A DNA stretch of 64,000 nt from Callipepla californica brunnescens (Eukaryota > Chordata > Aves > Galliformes > Odontophoridae), in assembly GCA_023055505.1 (NCBI GenBank), contig JALIRH010000098.1, forward strand, positions 496,001 to 560,000, written 5' to 3'. The position numbers and the translations under genes are program-made. Of this stretch, positions 12,301-26,600 are shown in pieces. Positions within the stretch are counted from its first letter, which is position 1, and every line of letters starts with the position of its first letter. Below the pieces are notes generated by a model that saw only the letters and a list, made by a program, of their open reading frames with translations, was not told the DNA's origin and did not search any database.

Positions 12301-14152
12301 GGCCTAACCCTACTCTGACCAGAAAGCTCATGTTGTCTAAAATCTACCCCTTACCTAAAACCTAAATCGACAAAAAAACCTAACCCGAAACCTCAACCTA
12401 ACTCTTCTCCTAACTAGAACACCAGCACTTCACCTTACCCTAACTGGAAACCTAGGACTAAATCCTTACCTTGTCCAGAACCCTATTCCTAACCCAAACC
12501 AGAATTCTAACCTCTACCCTAACCAAAACCCTTCCCCTAAACCTAAACCTAATGCTACCCTCAACCAAACCCTAGCCCTAAATCCTACCCTAAAACCAAC
12601 ACCACGTTTAAGCTCAAACCTCAAGCCTCAAAGAAAGCATCAGATTACCGCAGATCTCACCTAACACTAACCCCAATCCAATCCCTACTACTAACCCCAA
12701 ACCCAATCCAAACACCAAAACTATTCCTATTCCTAAACCTAACACTAAGCCAGAACCAAACCCAAGGCCTACCCCTTCTCTCAGCCTGACACTCAAACTA
12801 ACCTAGATCTGAACGCAACGCTAAATCAAATACTAAAACTCACCCTTAGCCAAGGCCCTTTTAGGACCCTTCCCTGGTCCTAAAACTAAAGAGAACCCTA
12901 CCCCTTCCACTAAACCTTCATCTACATCCCTAACCCTTACCCTAAACCTAAATCTACACCAAAACCTAACCCTAACCCTAACATGTCTTCTAACTGTAAA
13001 ACTAACGCTTCACCTAACCCGAACTGAAACCCCAGGACTAAACCTTACCTAACAAACACCTAGCTATATTCCTAACCCTATCCTGAAACCTAACGTTAAC
13101 CCTAACCCTAAAAACAACTTGGAAACAAACCCTAACCCTAACCTAACCCTTATCAGAACCCTAAATCTAATCCTAACCGTTACCTCAATTGAACTCCAAT
13201 TCTTCCTGAAATCTAAATGGGACCTTAAAACCAACCCCAGATGGAAGCCCAACCCTAAACCTAACACAAAGCATTAGATTACCACAGCCATCACCTAACT
13301 CTAACCCCAGCCTTAACGCTAATACTATCCCAAACACTATTCCAATTCCTAAACCCAACACAAACCCAAAAACACAAAGCCTACAATTCTCACAGCCTAA
13401 CACTGAAAGGAAACCTAAATCTTACCCTAACTCTAAAACTAATCCAAAGCATGACCACAATTTAAACTCGAAATCTACCTTCAAACTAAAGCTGACCCTA
13501 ACACCAACCTCAAGTAAAAGCCCAACCCTAAGCCTAACACAAAGCATTAGATTACCACAACGCTCACCTAACTTCTAACCCCCACCCTAACACTAATACT
13601 AAAGCAATCAGATTCCAAATACTAACCCAATTCCTATTCTGAAACCCAAAACTATTCCAAAAACAAACCCAAGGCCTAACCTTTCTCTCACCCTAACAAT
13701 CAAAGAAAACCTATTCCTAAACCTAATCCTAAATCTAGTCCTAACCCTAACCCTCACCCTTAATCTAACCCCAACCCCCACCCAGAAGCTAACACTTAGC
13801 ATTGTACAATACCTAAACGTACCCCTAATCCTTATCACTAAACCTAAAAGGAACCTGAAACATAGTGCTAAATCCGAACCCTAACCCTGAAGACTAACGC
13901 TAACAATGAACAAATTCCTATACCTTTTCCTTCCTCCAAATTGATTCCTAGCACTAACCCTAACCCTACATTAACCCTATCCTAACCCTAACCCTAACCC
14001 TAGCCCTAAACTACATTAACCCTAACCCTAACCCTAACCCTAACCCTAAACCTAAACCTAAACCTAACCCTAACCCTAACCCTAATTCCTAACCCTTACC
14101 TTAACTGTATCACAATCCCTATCCTAATTCTTACCCTAACCCTAACCCTTAC
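9378..14152. repeat. Satellite unit 3
   Basis: Length 4775. The CCCTAA tract at 9378-9660 is longer than in units 1 and 2. It has AACCCTTAACC near 9796, a variant shared only with unit 7. Confidence 0.93.
11948..12139 (+). mobile_element. Retroviral pro island, unit 3
   Basis: Third copy of the 192-bp island, with the same edges and the same internal frame break. Confidence 0.85.
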
Positions 14153-17100
14153 CTAACCCTAACCCTAACCCTAACCCTAACCCTAACCCTAACCCTAACC
14201 CTAACCCTAACTCTAACCTTAACCCTAACCCTAACCCTAACCCTAACCCTACCCTAACCCTAACCCTAACCCTAACCCTAACCCTAACCCTACCCTAACC
14301 CTAACCCTAACCCTAACCCTTACCCTAACCCTTACCCTAACCCTAGCCTAACCCAAACCCTAACCCTAACCCTACCCTAACCCTAACCCTAACCCTAACC
14401 CTAACCCTAACCCTACCCCTAACCCTACTTTACCCTAACCCTAATCCTAACACTAACTCTAACTTTATTCCTTACCCTAACACTAATCCAATCCCGAACC
14501 GTAACCCTAATCCTAGCCCTAACTCTAACTTTATTCGTAACCCTACCCCTAATCCAAACAATAACCCTTACCCTAATCAAACCCTATCCCTATTCCTAAC
14601 CCTTACCCTAACCGTATCACAATCCCTATCCTAACTCTTACCATAACCCAAACCCTAACCTAACCCTAACCCTAACCCTAACCCTATCCCTAACCCCTAC
14701 CCTAACCCTAACCCTACCCTAACCTTAACTCTACCCTAACCGTATCCCTACCCTAACCCTAACCCTAATCCTAGCCCTTACTCTAACTTTATTCCTAACC
14801 CTACCCCTGATCCAAACACTAACCCTAACCTTAATGTAACCCTAACCCTATTCCTAACCCTTACCCTAACTGTATCCCATTCCCTATCCTAACTCTTACC
14901 ATAACCCTAACCCTGATGCTAATGCTAACCCTAACCCTGAATCTAACCCTTACCCTAACCCTATCCCTTACCCAGAAGCTAACACTTAGCGTTGTACAAT
15001 ACCTAACCGTACCCTAACCCTATCCCTAAACCTAAAAGGAACCCAAACTCTAACCCTAAATCTGTCCCTGAGCCTAACCTTCAACCTTACCCTAACCTTA
15101 ACCCTAACCCTGTTCCATTCTCTAAACATATCTGTAAGCATTACCTTCATCCTAACTCGAACTCTACCCTAACCCTATCCCTTTGACCCCAACACAAAAC
15201 CCAGATTGAGCCTGACCCTAACCTAGGTAGCATAAAGTGTATGTAGGGTGAATTTGAGTTTTAGGGTCAAAGTTAAATTGTTAGTTTTAGGGTTAGGGTG
15301 AAGGATTGCTTTAGTTCTAGTATTAGGGTGTTTGGGGTTAGGGTTAGGGTAAGGATTTTGGAGTGGATTAGGTTTAGGGTCAGGTTTGGGGGAGTTTTGG
15401 GGTTAGGGTTAGATTTAGGATTAGGGTTAGCAAAAAAGTTGTTTTAGTTTTAGTTTAGGTTAGTGCTAGGATTAGGTTGAGTGTTCTTGTGAAGTTTAGG
15501 TTTAGGGTTAGGTTTAGGTTTAGATTGAGGTTTAGGGTAAGGAGTAGGGTTCATTTGACTTTTAGGGTCAGAGTAGAGTTAAGTCGTGTTAGGGTTAAGG
15601 TTAAGAACAGGATTCAGATTCCAATTAGGTTTTGGGTTCCTACTAGGGATAGGCCTCAAATTAGTGTTAAGGTTAGGGTTAGGGTTAGGTATAGGGAAAG
15701 GGTTAGTGTTAAGGCCAGGGCAAGTGTATGGTTTAGGGTAAAGATTGGATTTAGGGTTAGGTTTAGATGTAGGTTTGGTTTGATCGTTAGGGTGTGAGAA
15801 GGCACCGGCCTTGGATTTCATTTGGAGATTGGGTAAGGTTTAGGAATAGGAATAACATTGGTGTTTAAAAGATGATTAGTGTTAGTATTAGGGATAGGGT
15901 TACGGTTAGAGTTTAGTTAGGGTTGTTAGTTTTAGAGTGAGGGATAGGGGTATGGTTTGGTCTAGTACTTGGGTTAGGGTTTGGGATAGTCATAGCATTA
16001 GTGTTAGGGTTAGGGTTCCGTTAGGGTTGTGGTAATCTGATGCTAGGTGTCGGGATTAGGGTTGTGCTTAAATGTGGGTTTGGTTTGAGGGTCAGAGTTA
16101 GGGTTAGGGTAGAGTTAGAATTAGGGTAAGAGTTAGGATTAGGTTTAGGATTAGGATAAAGATTAGGTTAGGATTAGTGTTGGCTTTAGGGTTGTGTCTG
16201 GGAGAAGGGTTAGTGTTAGGGATAGACTTAGGGTAAGAGTAAGTGTTAGGAATAGGCATAGGTTTTGGGAAAGTTTCAGAGTTTGGACTGGATTTATGAT
16301 TAGGGTTAGGGACAAAGATTTTTTGAGATTTATGATTAGATTTAGGGAGAAAAGTAGGCTGACTTGTGGTGTTAGCAGTAGGTTTAGGTTTAGGTTTAGG
16401 TTTAGGATTCCATTTGTATTTCTTGATCGAGGTTGGGTTAGTTGGAGTGTAAAGGTCAGAGTAGGGTTAGGCCTTGGGATAGGGTTAAGGTTTGGAATAG
16501 GATTAGGATTCAAATGATGTTACGGGTTGGTGTTAGGGTTAGGGAAAGGTTAGGATCAGGGTTGAGGTCAGGGTTAGGTATAGGAAAAGGGTTAGTGTTA
16601 GGGCTAGGGCAATTGGAAGGGTTAGGCTTAGGCTTAGATATTAGGGTTAGGTTTAGGCGGAGGTTTGGTTCGAGTGTCAGGGTGAGAGAAGGGGTAGGCC
16701 TGGGGTTTGGTTTTGGGTTACATCATACAAATCATCCCATACATTAGCTGGGGTGGGAGGTGCAAGGAACAGCCAGCAAAGTGCTGAGTTCATTCCAATC
16801 AGAGGACCTGAAGATCGGGTAGCTACTATCAAACCGTTTGTGTTGCCAATTCCGATGATATTTATGGGGCCCTGATGTTATGGTTCAGTGGGGAGTCACT
16901 ATCAAGTCCAAACCCAATCCAAACCCCAAACCTACTCCTATTCCTAAACCTTATCTTAACCCTAAACCAAACCCAAACCCAAGGCCCTCCCCTTCTCTCA
17001 GCCTAACACTCAAACTAACCTAAACCCGAAACTAACCCTACATTTATCCTAATCTTATCCATATTCTAAGGCCTAACCCTACTCTGACCAGAAAGCTCAT

Positions 17101-18920
17101 GTTGTCTAAAATCTACCCCTTACCTAAAACCTAAATCGACAAAAAAACCTAACCCGAAACCTCAACCTAACTCTTCTCCTAACTAGAACACCAGCACTTC
17201 ACCTTACCCTAACTGGAAACCTAGGACTAAATCCTTACCTTGTCCAGAACCCTATTCCTAACCCAAACCAGAATTCTAACCTCTACCCTAACCAAAACCC
17301 TTCCCCTAAACCTAAACCTAATGCTACCCTCAACCAAACCCTAGCCCTAAATCCTACCCTAAAACCAACACCACGTTTAAGCTCAAACCTCAAGCCTCAA
17401 AGAAAGCATCAGATTACCGCAGATCTCACCTAACACTAACCCCAATCCAATCCCTACTACTAACCCCAAACCCAATCCAAACACCAAAACTATTCCTATT
17501 CCTAAACCTAACACTAAGCCAGAACCAAACCCAAGGCCTACCCCTTCTCTCAGCCTGACACTCAAACTAACCTAGATCTGAACGCAACGCTAAATCAAAT
17601 ACTAAAACTCACCCTTAGCCAAGGCCCTTTTAGGACCCTTCCCTGGTCCTAAAACTAAAGAGAACCCTACCCCTTCCACTAAACCTTCATCTACATCCCT
17701 AACCCTTACCCTAAACCTAAATCTACACCAAAACCTAACCCTAACCCTAACATGTCTTCTAACTGTAAAACTAACGCTTCACCTAACCCGAACTGAAACC
17801 CCAGGACTAAACCTTACCTAACAAACACCTAGCTATATTCCTAACCCTATCCTGAAACCTAACGTTAACCCTAACCCTAAAAACAACTTGGAAACAAACC
17901 CTAACCCTAACCTAACCCTTATCAGAACCCTAAATCTAATCCTAACCGTTACCTCAATTGAACTCCAATTCTTCCTGAAATCTAAATGGGACCTTAAAAC
18001 CAACCCCAGATGGAAGCCCAACCCTAAACCTAACACAAAGCATTAGATTACCACAGCCATCACCTAACTCTAACCCCAGCCTTAACGCTAATACTATCCC
18101 AAACACTATTCCAATTCCTAAACCCAACACAAACCCAAAAACACAAAGCCTACAATTCTCACAGCCTAACACTGAAAGGAAACCTAAATCTTACCCTAAC
18201 TCTAAAACTAATCCAAAGCATGACCACAATTTAAACTCGAAATCTACCTTCAAACTAAAGCTGACCCTAACACCAACCTCAAGTAAAAGCCCAACCCTAA
18301 GCCTAACACAAAGCATTAGATTACCACAACGCTCACCTAACTTCTAACCCCCACCCTAACACTAATACTAAAGCAATCAGATTCCAAATACTAACCCAAT
18401 TCCTATTCTGAAACCCAAAACTATTCCAAAAACAAACCCAAGGCCTAACCTTTCTCTCACCCTAACAATCAAAGAAAACCTATTCCTAAACCTAATCCTA
18501 AATCTAGTCCTAACCCTAACCCTCACCCTTAATCTAACCCCAACCCCCACCCAGAAGCTAACACTTAGCATTGTACAATACCTAAACGTACCCCTAATCC
18601 TTATCACTAAACCTAAAAGGAACCTGAAACATAGTGCTAAATCCGAACCCTAACCCTGAAGACTAACGCTAACAATGAACAAATTCCTATACCTTTTCCT
18701 TCCTCCAAATTGATTCCTAGCACTAACCCTAACCCTACATTAACCCTATCCTAACCCTAACCCTAACCCTAGCCCTAAACTACATTAACCCTAACCCTAA
18801 CCCTAACCCTAACCCTAAACCTAAACCTAAACCTAACCCTAACCCTAACCCTAATTCCTAACCCTTACCTTAACTGTATCACAATCCCTATCCTAATCTT
18901 ACCCTAACCCTAACCCTTAC
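14153..18920. repeat. Satellite unit 4
   Basis: Length 4768. It pairs with unit 8 by diagnostic sites (GTATTTCTTG near 16419, GGAAACAAACC near 17890). Confidence 0.93.
16717..16908 (+). mobile_element. Retroviral pro island, unit 4
   Basis: Fourth copy of the 192-bp island, no difference from unit 1 seen by eye. Confidence 0.85.
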
Positions 18921-21900
18921 CTAACCCTAACCCTAACCCTAACCCTAACCCTAACCCTAACCCTAACCCTAACCCTAACTCTAACCTTAACCCTAACCCT
19001 AACCCTAACCCTAACCCTACCCTAACCCTAACCCTAACCCTAACCCTAACCCTAACCCTACCCTAACCCTAACCCTAACCCTAACCCTTACCCTAACCCT
19101 TACCCTAACCCTAGCCTAACCCAAACCCTAACCCTAACCCTACCCTAACCCTAACCCTAACCCTAACCCTAACCCTAACCCTACCCCTAACCCTACTTTA
19201 CCCTAACCCTAATCCTAACACTAACTCTAACTTTATTCCTTACCCTAACACTAATCCAATCCCGAACCGTAACCCTAATCCTAGCCCTAACTCTAACTTT
19301 ATTCGTAACCCTACCCCTAATCCAAACAATAACCCTTACCCTAATCAAACCCTATCCCTATTCCTAACCCTTACCCTAACCGTATCACAATCCCTATCCT
19401 AACTCTTACCATAACCCAAACCCTAACCTAACCCTAACCCTAACCCTAACCCTATCCCTAACCCCTACCCTAACCCTAACCCTACCCTAACCTTAACTCT
19501 ACCCTAACCGTATCCCTACCCTAACCCTAACCCTAATCCTAGCCCTTACTCTAACTTTATTCCTAACCCTACCCCTGATCCAAACACTAACCCTAACCTT
19601 AATGTAACCCTAACCCTATTCCTAACCCTTACCCTAACTGTATCCCATTCCCTATCCTAACTCTTACCATAACCCTAACCCTGATGCTAATGCTAACCCT
19701 AACCCTGAATCTAACCCTTACCCTAACCCTATCCCTTACCCAGAAGCTAACACTTAGCGTTGTACAATACCTAACCGTACCCTAACCCTATCCCTAAACC
19801 TAAAAGGAACCCAAACTCTAACCCTAAATCTGTCCCTGAGCCTAACCTTCAACCTTACCCTAACCTTAACCCTAACCCTGTTCCATTCTCTAAACATATC
19901 TGTAAGCATTACCTTCATCCTAACTCGAACTCTACCCTAACCCTATCCCTTTGACCCCAACACAAAACCCAGATTGAGCCTGACCCTAACCTAGGTAGCA
20001 TAAAGTGTATGTAGGGTGAATTTGAGTTTTAGGGTCAAAGTTAAATTGTTAGTTTTAGGGTTAGGGTGAAGGATTGCTTTAGTTCTAGTATTAGGGTGTT
20101 TGGGGTTAGGGTTAGGGTAAGGATTTTGGAGTGGATTAGGTTTAGGGTCAGGTTTGGGGGAGTTTTGGGGTTAGGGTTAGATTTAGGATTAGGGTTAGCA
20201 AAAAAGGTGTTTTAGTTTTAGTTTAGGTTAGTGCTAGGATTAGGTTGAGTGTTCTTGTGAAGTTTAGGTTTAGGGTTAGGTTTAGGTTTAGATTGAGGTT
20301 TAGGGTAAGGAGTAGGGTTAATTTGACTTTTAGGGTCAGAGTAGAGTTAAGTCGTGTTAGGGTTAAGGTTAAGAACAGGATTCAGATTCCAATTAGGTTT
20401 TGGGTTCCTACTAGGGATAGGCCTCAAATTAGTGTTAAGGTTAGGGTTAGGGTTAGGTATAGGGAAAGGGTTAGTGTTAAGGCCAGGGCAAGTGTATGGT
20501 TTAGGGTAAAGATTGGATTTAGGGTTAGGTTTAGATGTAGGTTTGGTTTGATCGTTAGGGTGTGAGAAGGCACCGGCCTTGGATTTCATTTGGAGATTGG
20601 GTAAGGTTTAGGAATAGGAATAACATTGGTGTTTAAAAGATGATTAGTGTTAGTATTAGGGATAGGGTTACGGTTAGAGTTTAGTTAGGGTTGTTAGTTT
20701 TAGAGTGAGGGATAGGGGTATGGTTTGGTCTAGTACTTGGGTTAGGGTTTGGGATAGTCATAGCATTAGTGTTAGGGTTAGGGTTCCGTTAGGGTTGTGG
20801 TAATCTGATGCTAGGTGTCGGGATTAGGGTTGTGCTTAAATGTGGGTTTGGTTTGAGGGTCAGAGTTAGGGTTAGGGTAGAGTTAGAATTAGGGTAAGAG
20901 TTAGGATTAGGTTTAGGATTAGGATAAAGATTAGGTTAGGATTAGTGTTGGCTTTAGGGTTGTGTCTGGGAGAAGGGTTAGTGTTAGGGATAGACTTAGG
21001 GTAAGAGTAAGTGTTAGGAATAGGCATAGGTTTTGGGAAAGTTTCAGAGTTTGGACTGGATTTATGATTAGGGTTAGGGACAAAGATTTTTTGAGATTTA
21101 TGATTAGATTTAGGGAGAAAAGTAGGCTGACTTGTGGTGTTAGCAGTAGGTTTAGGTTTAGGTTTAGGTTTAGGATTCCATTTGTATTTATTGATCGAGG
21201 TTGGGTTAGTTGGAGTGTAAAGGTCAGAGTAGGGTTAGGCCTTGGGATAGGGTTAAGGTTTGGAATAGGATTAGGATTCAAATGATGTTACGGGTTGGTG
21301 TTAGGGTTAGGGAAAGGTTAGGATCAGGGTTGAGGTCAGGGTTAGGTATAGGAAAAGGGTTAGTGTTAGGGCTAGGGCAATTGGAAGGGTTAGGCTTAGG
21401 CTTAGATATTAGGGTTAGGTTTAGGCGGAGGTTTGGTTCGAGTGTCAGGGTGAGAGAAGGGGTAGGCCTGGGGTTTGGTTTTGGGTTACATCATACAAAT
21501 CATCCCATACATTAGCTGGGGTGGGAGGTGCAAGGAACAGCCAGCAAAGTGCTGAGTTCATTCCAATCAGAGGACCTGAAGATCGGGTAGCTACTATCAA
21601 ACCGTTTGTGTTGCCAATTCCGATGATATTTATGGGGCCCTGATGTTATGGTTCAGTGGGGAGTCACTATCAAGTCCAAACCCAATCCAAACCCCAAACC
21701 TACTCCTATTCCTAAACCTTATCTTAACCCTAAACCAAACCCAAACCCAAGGCCCTCCCCTTCTCTCAGCCTAACACTCAAACTAACCTAAACCCGAAAC
21801 TAACCCTACATTTATCCTAATCTTATCCATATTCTAAGGCCTAACCCTACTCTGACCAGAAAGCTCATGTTGTCTAAAATCTACCCCTTACCTAAAACCT

Positions 21901-23695
21901 AAATCGACAAAAAAACCTAACCCGAAACCTCAACCTAACTCTTCTCCTAACTAGAACACCAGCACTTCACCTTACCCTAACTGGAAACCTAGGACTAAAT
22001 CCTTACCTTGTCCAGAACCCTATTCCTAACCCAAACCAGAATTCTAACCTCTACCCTAACCAAAACCCTTCCCCTAAACCTAAACCTAATGCTACCCTCA
22101 ACCAAACCCTAGCCCTAAATCCTACCCTAAAACCAACACCACGTTTAAGCTCAAACCTCAAGCCTCAAAGAAAGCATCAGATTACCGCAGATCTCACCTA
22201 ACACTAACCCCAATCCAATCCCTACTACTAACCCCAAACCCAATCCAAACACCAAAACTATTCCTATTCCTAAACCTAACACTAAGCCAGAACCAAACCC
22301 AAGGCCTACCCCTTCTCTCAGCCTGACACTCAAACTAACCTAGACCTGAACGCAACGCTAAATCAAATACTAAAACTCACCCTTAGCCAAGGCCCTTTTA
22401 GGACCCTTCCCTGGTCCTAAAACTAAAGAGAACCCTACCCCTTCCACTAAACCTTCATCTACATCCCTAACCCTTACCCTAAACCTAAATCTACACCAAA
22501 ACCTAACCCTAACCCTAACATGTCTTCTAACTGTAAAACTAACGCTTCACCTAACCCGAACTGAAACCCCAGGACTAAACCTTACCTAACAAACACCTAG
22601 CTATATTCCTAACCCTATCCTGAAACCTAACGTTAACCCTAACCCTAAAAACAACTTGGAACCAAACCCTAACCCTAACCTAACCCTTATCAGAACCCTA
22701 AATCTAATCCTAACCGTTACCTCAATTGAACTCCAATTCTTCCTGAAATCTAAATGGGACCTTAAAACCAACCCCAGATGGAAGCCCAACCCTAAACCTA
22801 ACACAAAGCATTAGATTACCACAGCCATCACCTAACTCTAACCCCAGCCTTAACGCTAATACTATCCCAAACACTATTCCAATTCCTAAACCCAACACAA
22901 ACCCAAAAACACAAAGCCTACAATTCTCACAGCCTAACACTGAAAGGAAACCTAAATCTTACCCTAACTCTAAAACTAATCCAAAGCATGACCACAATTT
23001 AAACTCGAAATCTACCTTCAAACTAAAGCTGACCCTAACACCAACCTCAAGTAAAAGCCCAACCCTAAGCCTAACACAAAGCATTAGATTACCACAACGC
23101 TCACCTAACTTCTAACCCCCACCCTAACACTAATACTAAAGCAATCAGATTCCAAATACTAACCCAATTCCTATTCTGAAACCCAAAACTATTCCAAAAA
23201 CAAACCCAAGGCCTAACCTTTCTCTCACCCTAACAATCAAAGAAAACCTATTCCTAAACCTAATCCTAAATCTAGTCCTAACCCTAACCCTCACCCTTAA
23301 TCTAACCCCAACCCCCACCCAGAAGCTAACACTTAGCATTGTACAATACCTAAACGTACCCCTAATCCTTATCACTAAACCTAAAAGGAACCTGAAACAT
23401 AGTGCTAAATCCGAACCCTAACCCTGAAGACTAACGCTAACAATGAACAAATTCCTATACCTTTTCCTTCCTCCAAATTGATTCCTAGCACTAACCCTAA
23501 CCCTACATTAACCCTATCCTAAACCTAACCCTAACCCTAGCCCTAAACTACATTAACCCTAACCCTAACCCTAACCCTAACCCTAAACCTAAACCTAAAC
23601 CTAAACCTAACCCTAACCCTAACCCTAATTCCTAACCCTTACCTTAACTGTATCACAATCCCTATCCTAATTCTTACCCTAACCCTAACCCTTAC
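18921..23695. repeat. Satellite unit 5
   Basis: Length 4775. It has GCAAAAAAGGTG near 20199, shared only with unit 6; other units read GCAAAAAAGTTG. Confidence 0.93.
21485..21676 (+). mobile_element. Retroviral pro island, unit 5
   Basis: Fifth copy of the 192-bp island, compared base by base with unit 12 and found the same. Confidence 0.86.
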
Positions 23696-26600
23696 CTAAC
23701 CCTAACCCTAACTCTAACCCTAACCCTAACCCTAACCCTAACCCTAACCCTAACCCTAACCCTACCCCTAACCCTACTTTACCCTAACCCTAATCCTAAC
23801 ACTAACTCTAACTTTATTCCTTACCCTAACACTAATCCAATCCCGAACCGTAACCCTAATCCTAGCCCTAACTCTAACTTTATTCGTAACCCTACCCCTA
23901 ATCCAAACAATAACCCTTACCCTAATCAAACCCTATCCCTATTCCTAACCCTTACCCTAACCGTATCACAATCCCTATCCTAACTCTTACCATAACCCAA
24001 ACCCTAACCTAACCCTAACCCTAACCCTAACCCTATCCCTAACCCCTACCCTAACCCTAACCCTACCCTAACCTTAACTCTACCCTAACCGTATCCCTAC
24101 CCTAACCCTAACCCTAATCCTAGCCCTTACTCTAACTTTATTCCTAACCCTACCCCTGATCCAAACACTAACCCTAACCTTAATGTAACCCTAACCCTAT
24201 TCCTAACCCTTACCCTAACTGTATCCCATTCCCTATCCTAACTCTTACCATAACCCTAACCCTGATGCTAATGCTAACCCTAACCCTGAATCTAACCCTT
24301 ACCCTAACCCTATCCCTTACCCAGAAGCTAACACTTAGCGTTGTACAATACCTAACCGTACCCTAACCCTATCCCTAAACCTAAAAGGAACCCAAACTCT
24401 AACCCTAAATCTGTCCCTGAGCCTAACCTTCAACCTTACCCTAACCTTAACCCTAACCCTGTTCCATTCTCTAAACATATCTGTAAGCATTACCTTCATC
24501 CTAACTCGAACTCTACCCTAACCCTATCCCTTTGACCCCAACACAAAACCCAGATTGAGCCTGACCCTAACCTAGGTAGCATAAAGTGTATGTAGGGTGA
24601 ATTTGAGTTTTAGGGTCAAAGTTAAATTGTTAGTTTTAGGGTTAGGGTGAAGGATTGCTTTAGTTCTAGTATTAGGGTGTTTGGGGTTAGGGTTAGGGTA
24701 AGGATTTTGGAGTGGATTAGGTTTAGGGTCAGGTTTGGGGGAGTTTTGGGGTTAGGGTTAGATTTAGGATTAGGGTTAGCAAAAAAGGTGTTTTAGTTTT
24801 AGTTTAGGTTAGTGCTAGGATTAGGTTGAGTGTTCTTGTGAAGTTTAGGTTTAGGGTTAGGTTTAGGTTTAGATTGAGGTTTAGGGTAAGGAGTAGGGTT
24901 AATTTGACTTTTAGGGTCAGAGTAGAGTTAAGTCGTGTTAGGGTTAAGGTTAAGAACAGGATTCAGATTCCAATTAGGTTTTGGGTTCCTACTAGGGATA
25001 GGCCTCAAATTAGTGTTAAGGTTAGGGTTAGGGTTAGGTATAGGGAAAGGGTTAGTGTTAAGGCCAGGGCAAGTGTATGGTTTAGGGTAAAGATTGGATT
25101 TAGGGTTAGGTTTAGATGTAGGTTTGGTTTGATCGTTAGGGTGTGAGAAGGCACCGGCCTTGGATTTCATTTGGAGATTGGGTAAGGTTTAGGAATAGGA
25201 ATAACATTGGTGTTTAAAAGATGATTAGTGTTAGTATTAGGGATAGGGTTACGGTTAGAGTTTAGTTAGGGTTGTTAGTTTTAGAGTGAGGGATAGGGGT
25301 ATGGTTTGGTCTAGTACTTGGGTTAGGGTTTGGGATAGTCATAGCATTAGTGTTAGGGTTAGGGTTCCGTTAGGGTTGTGGTAATCTGATGCTAGGTGTC
25401 GGGATTAGGGTTGTGCTTAAATGTGGGTTTGGTTTGAGGGTCAGAGTTAGGGTTAGGGTAGAGTTAGAATTAGGGTAAGAGTTAGGATTAGGTTTAGGAT
25501 TAGGATAAAGATTAGGTTAGGATTAGTGTTGGCTTTAGGGTTGTGTCTGGGAGAAGGGTTAGTGTTAGGGATAGACTTAGGGTAAGAGTAAGTGTTAGGA
25601 ATAGGCATAGGTTTTGGGAAAGTTTCAGAGTTTGGACTGGATTTATGATTAGGGTTAGGGACAAAGATTTTTTGAGATTTATGATTAGATTTAGGGAGAA
25701 AAGTAGGCTGACTTGTGGTGTTAGCAGTAGGTTTAGGTTTAGGTTTAGGTTTAGGATTCCATTTGTATTTATTGATCGAGGTTGGGTTAGTTGGAGTGTA
25801 AAGGTCAGAGTAGGGTTAGGCCTTGGGATAGGGTTAAGGTTTGGAATAGGATTAGGATTCAAATGATGTTACGGGTTGGTGTTAGGGTTAGGGAAAGGTT
25901 AGGATCAGGGTTGAGGTCAGGGTTAGGTATAGGAAAAGGGTTAGTGTTAGGGCTAGGGCAATTGGAAGGGTTAGGCTTAGGCTTAGATATTAGGGTTAGG
26001 TTTAGGCGGAGGTTTGGTTCGAGTGTCAGGGTGAGAGAAGGGGTAGGCCTGGGGTTTGGTTTTGGGTTACATCATACAAATCATCCCATACATTAGCTGG
26101 GGTGGGAGGTGCAAGGAACAGCCAGCAAAGTGCTGAGTTCATTCCAATCAGAGGACCTGAAGATCGGGTAGCTACTATCAAACCGTTTGTGTTGCCAATT
26201 CCGATGATATTTATGGGGCCCTGATGTTATGGTTCAGTGGGGAGTCACTATCAAGTCCAAACCCAATCCAAACCCCAAACCTACTCCTATTCCTAAACCT
26301 TATCTTAACCCTAAACCAAACCCAAACCCAAGGCCCTCCCCTTCTCTCAGCCTAACACTCAAACTAACCTAAACCCGAAACTAACCCTACATTTATCCTA
26401 ATCTTATCCATATTCTAAGGCCTAACCCTACTCTGACCAGAAAGCTCATGTTGTCTAAAATCTACCCCTTACCTAAAACCTAAATCGACAAAAAAACCTA
26501 ACCCGAAACCTCAACCTAACTCTTCTCCTAACTAGAACACCAGCACTTCACCTTACCCTAACTGGAAACCTAGGACTAAATCCTTACCTTGTCCAGAACC

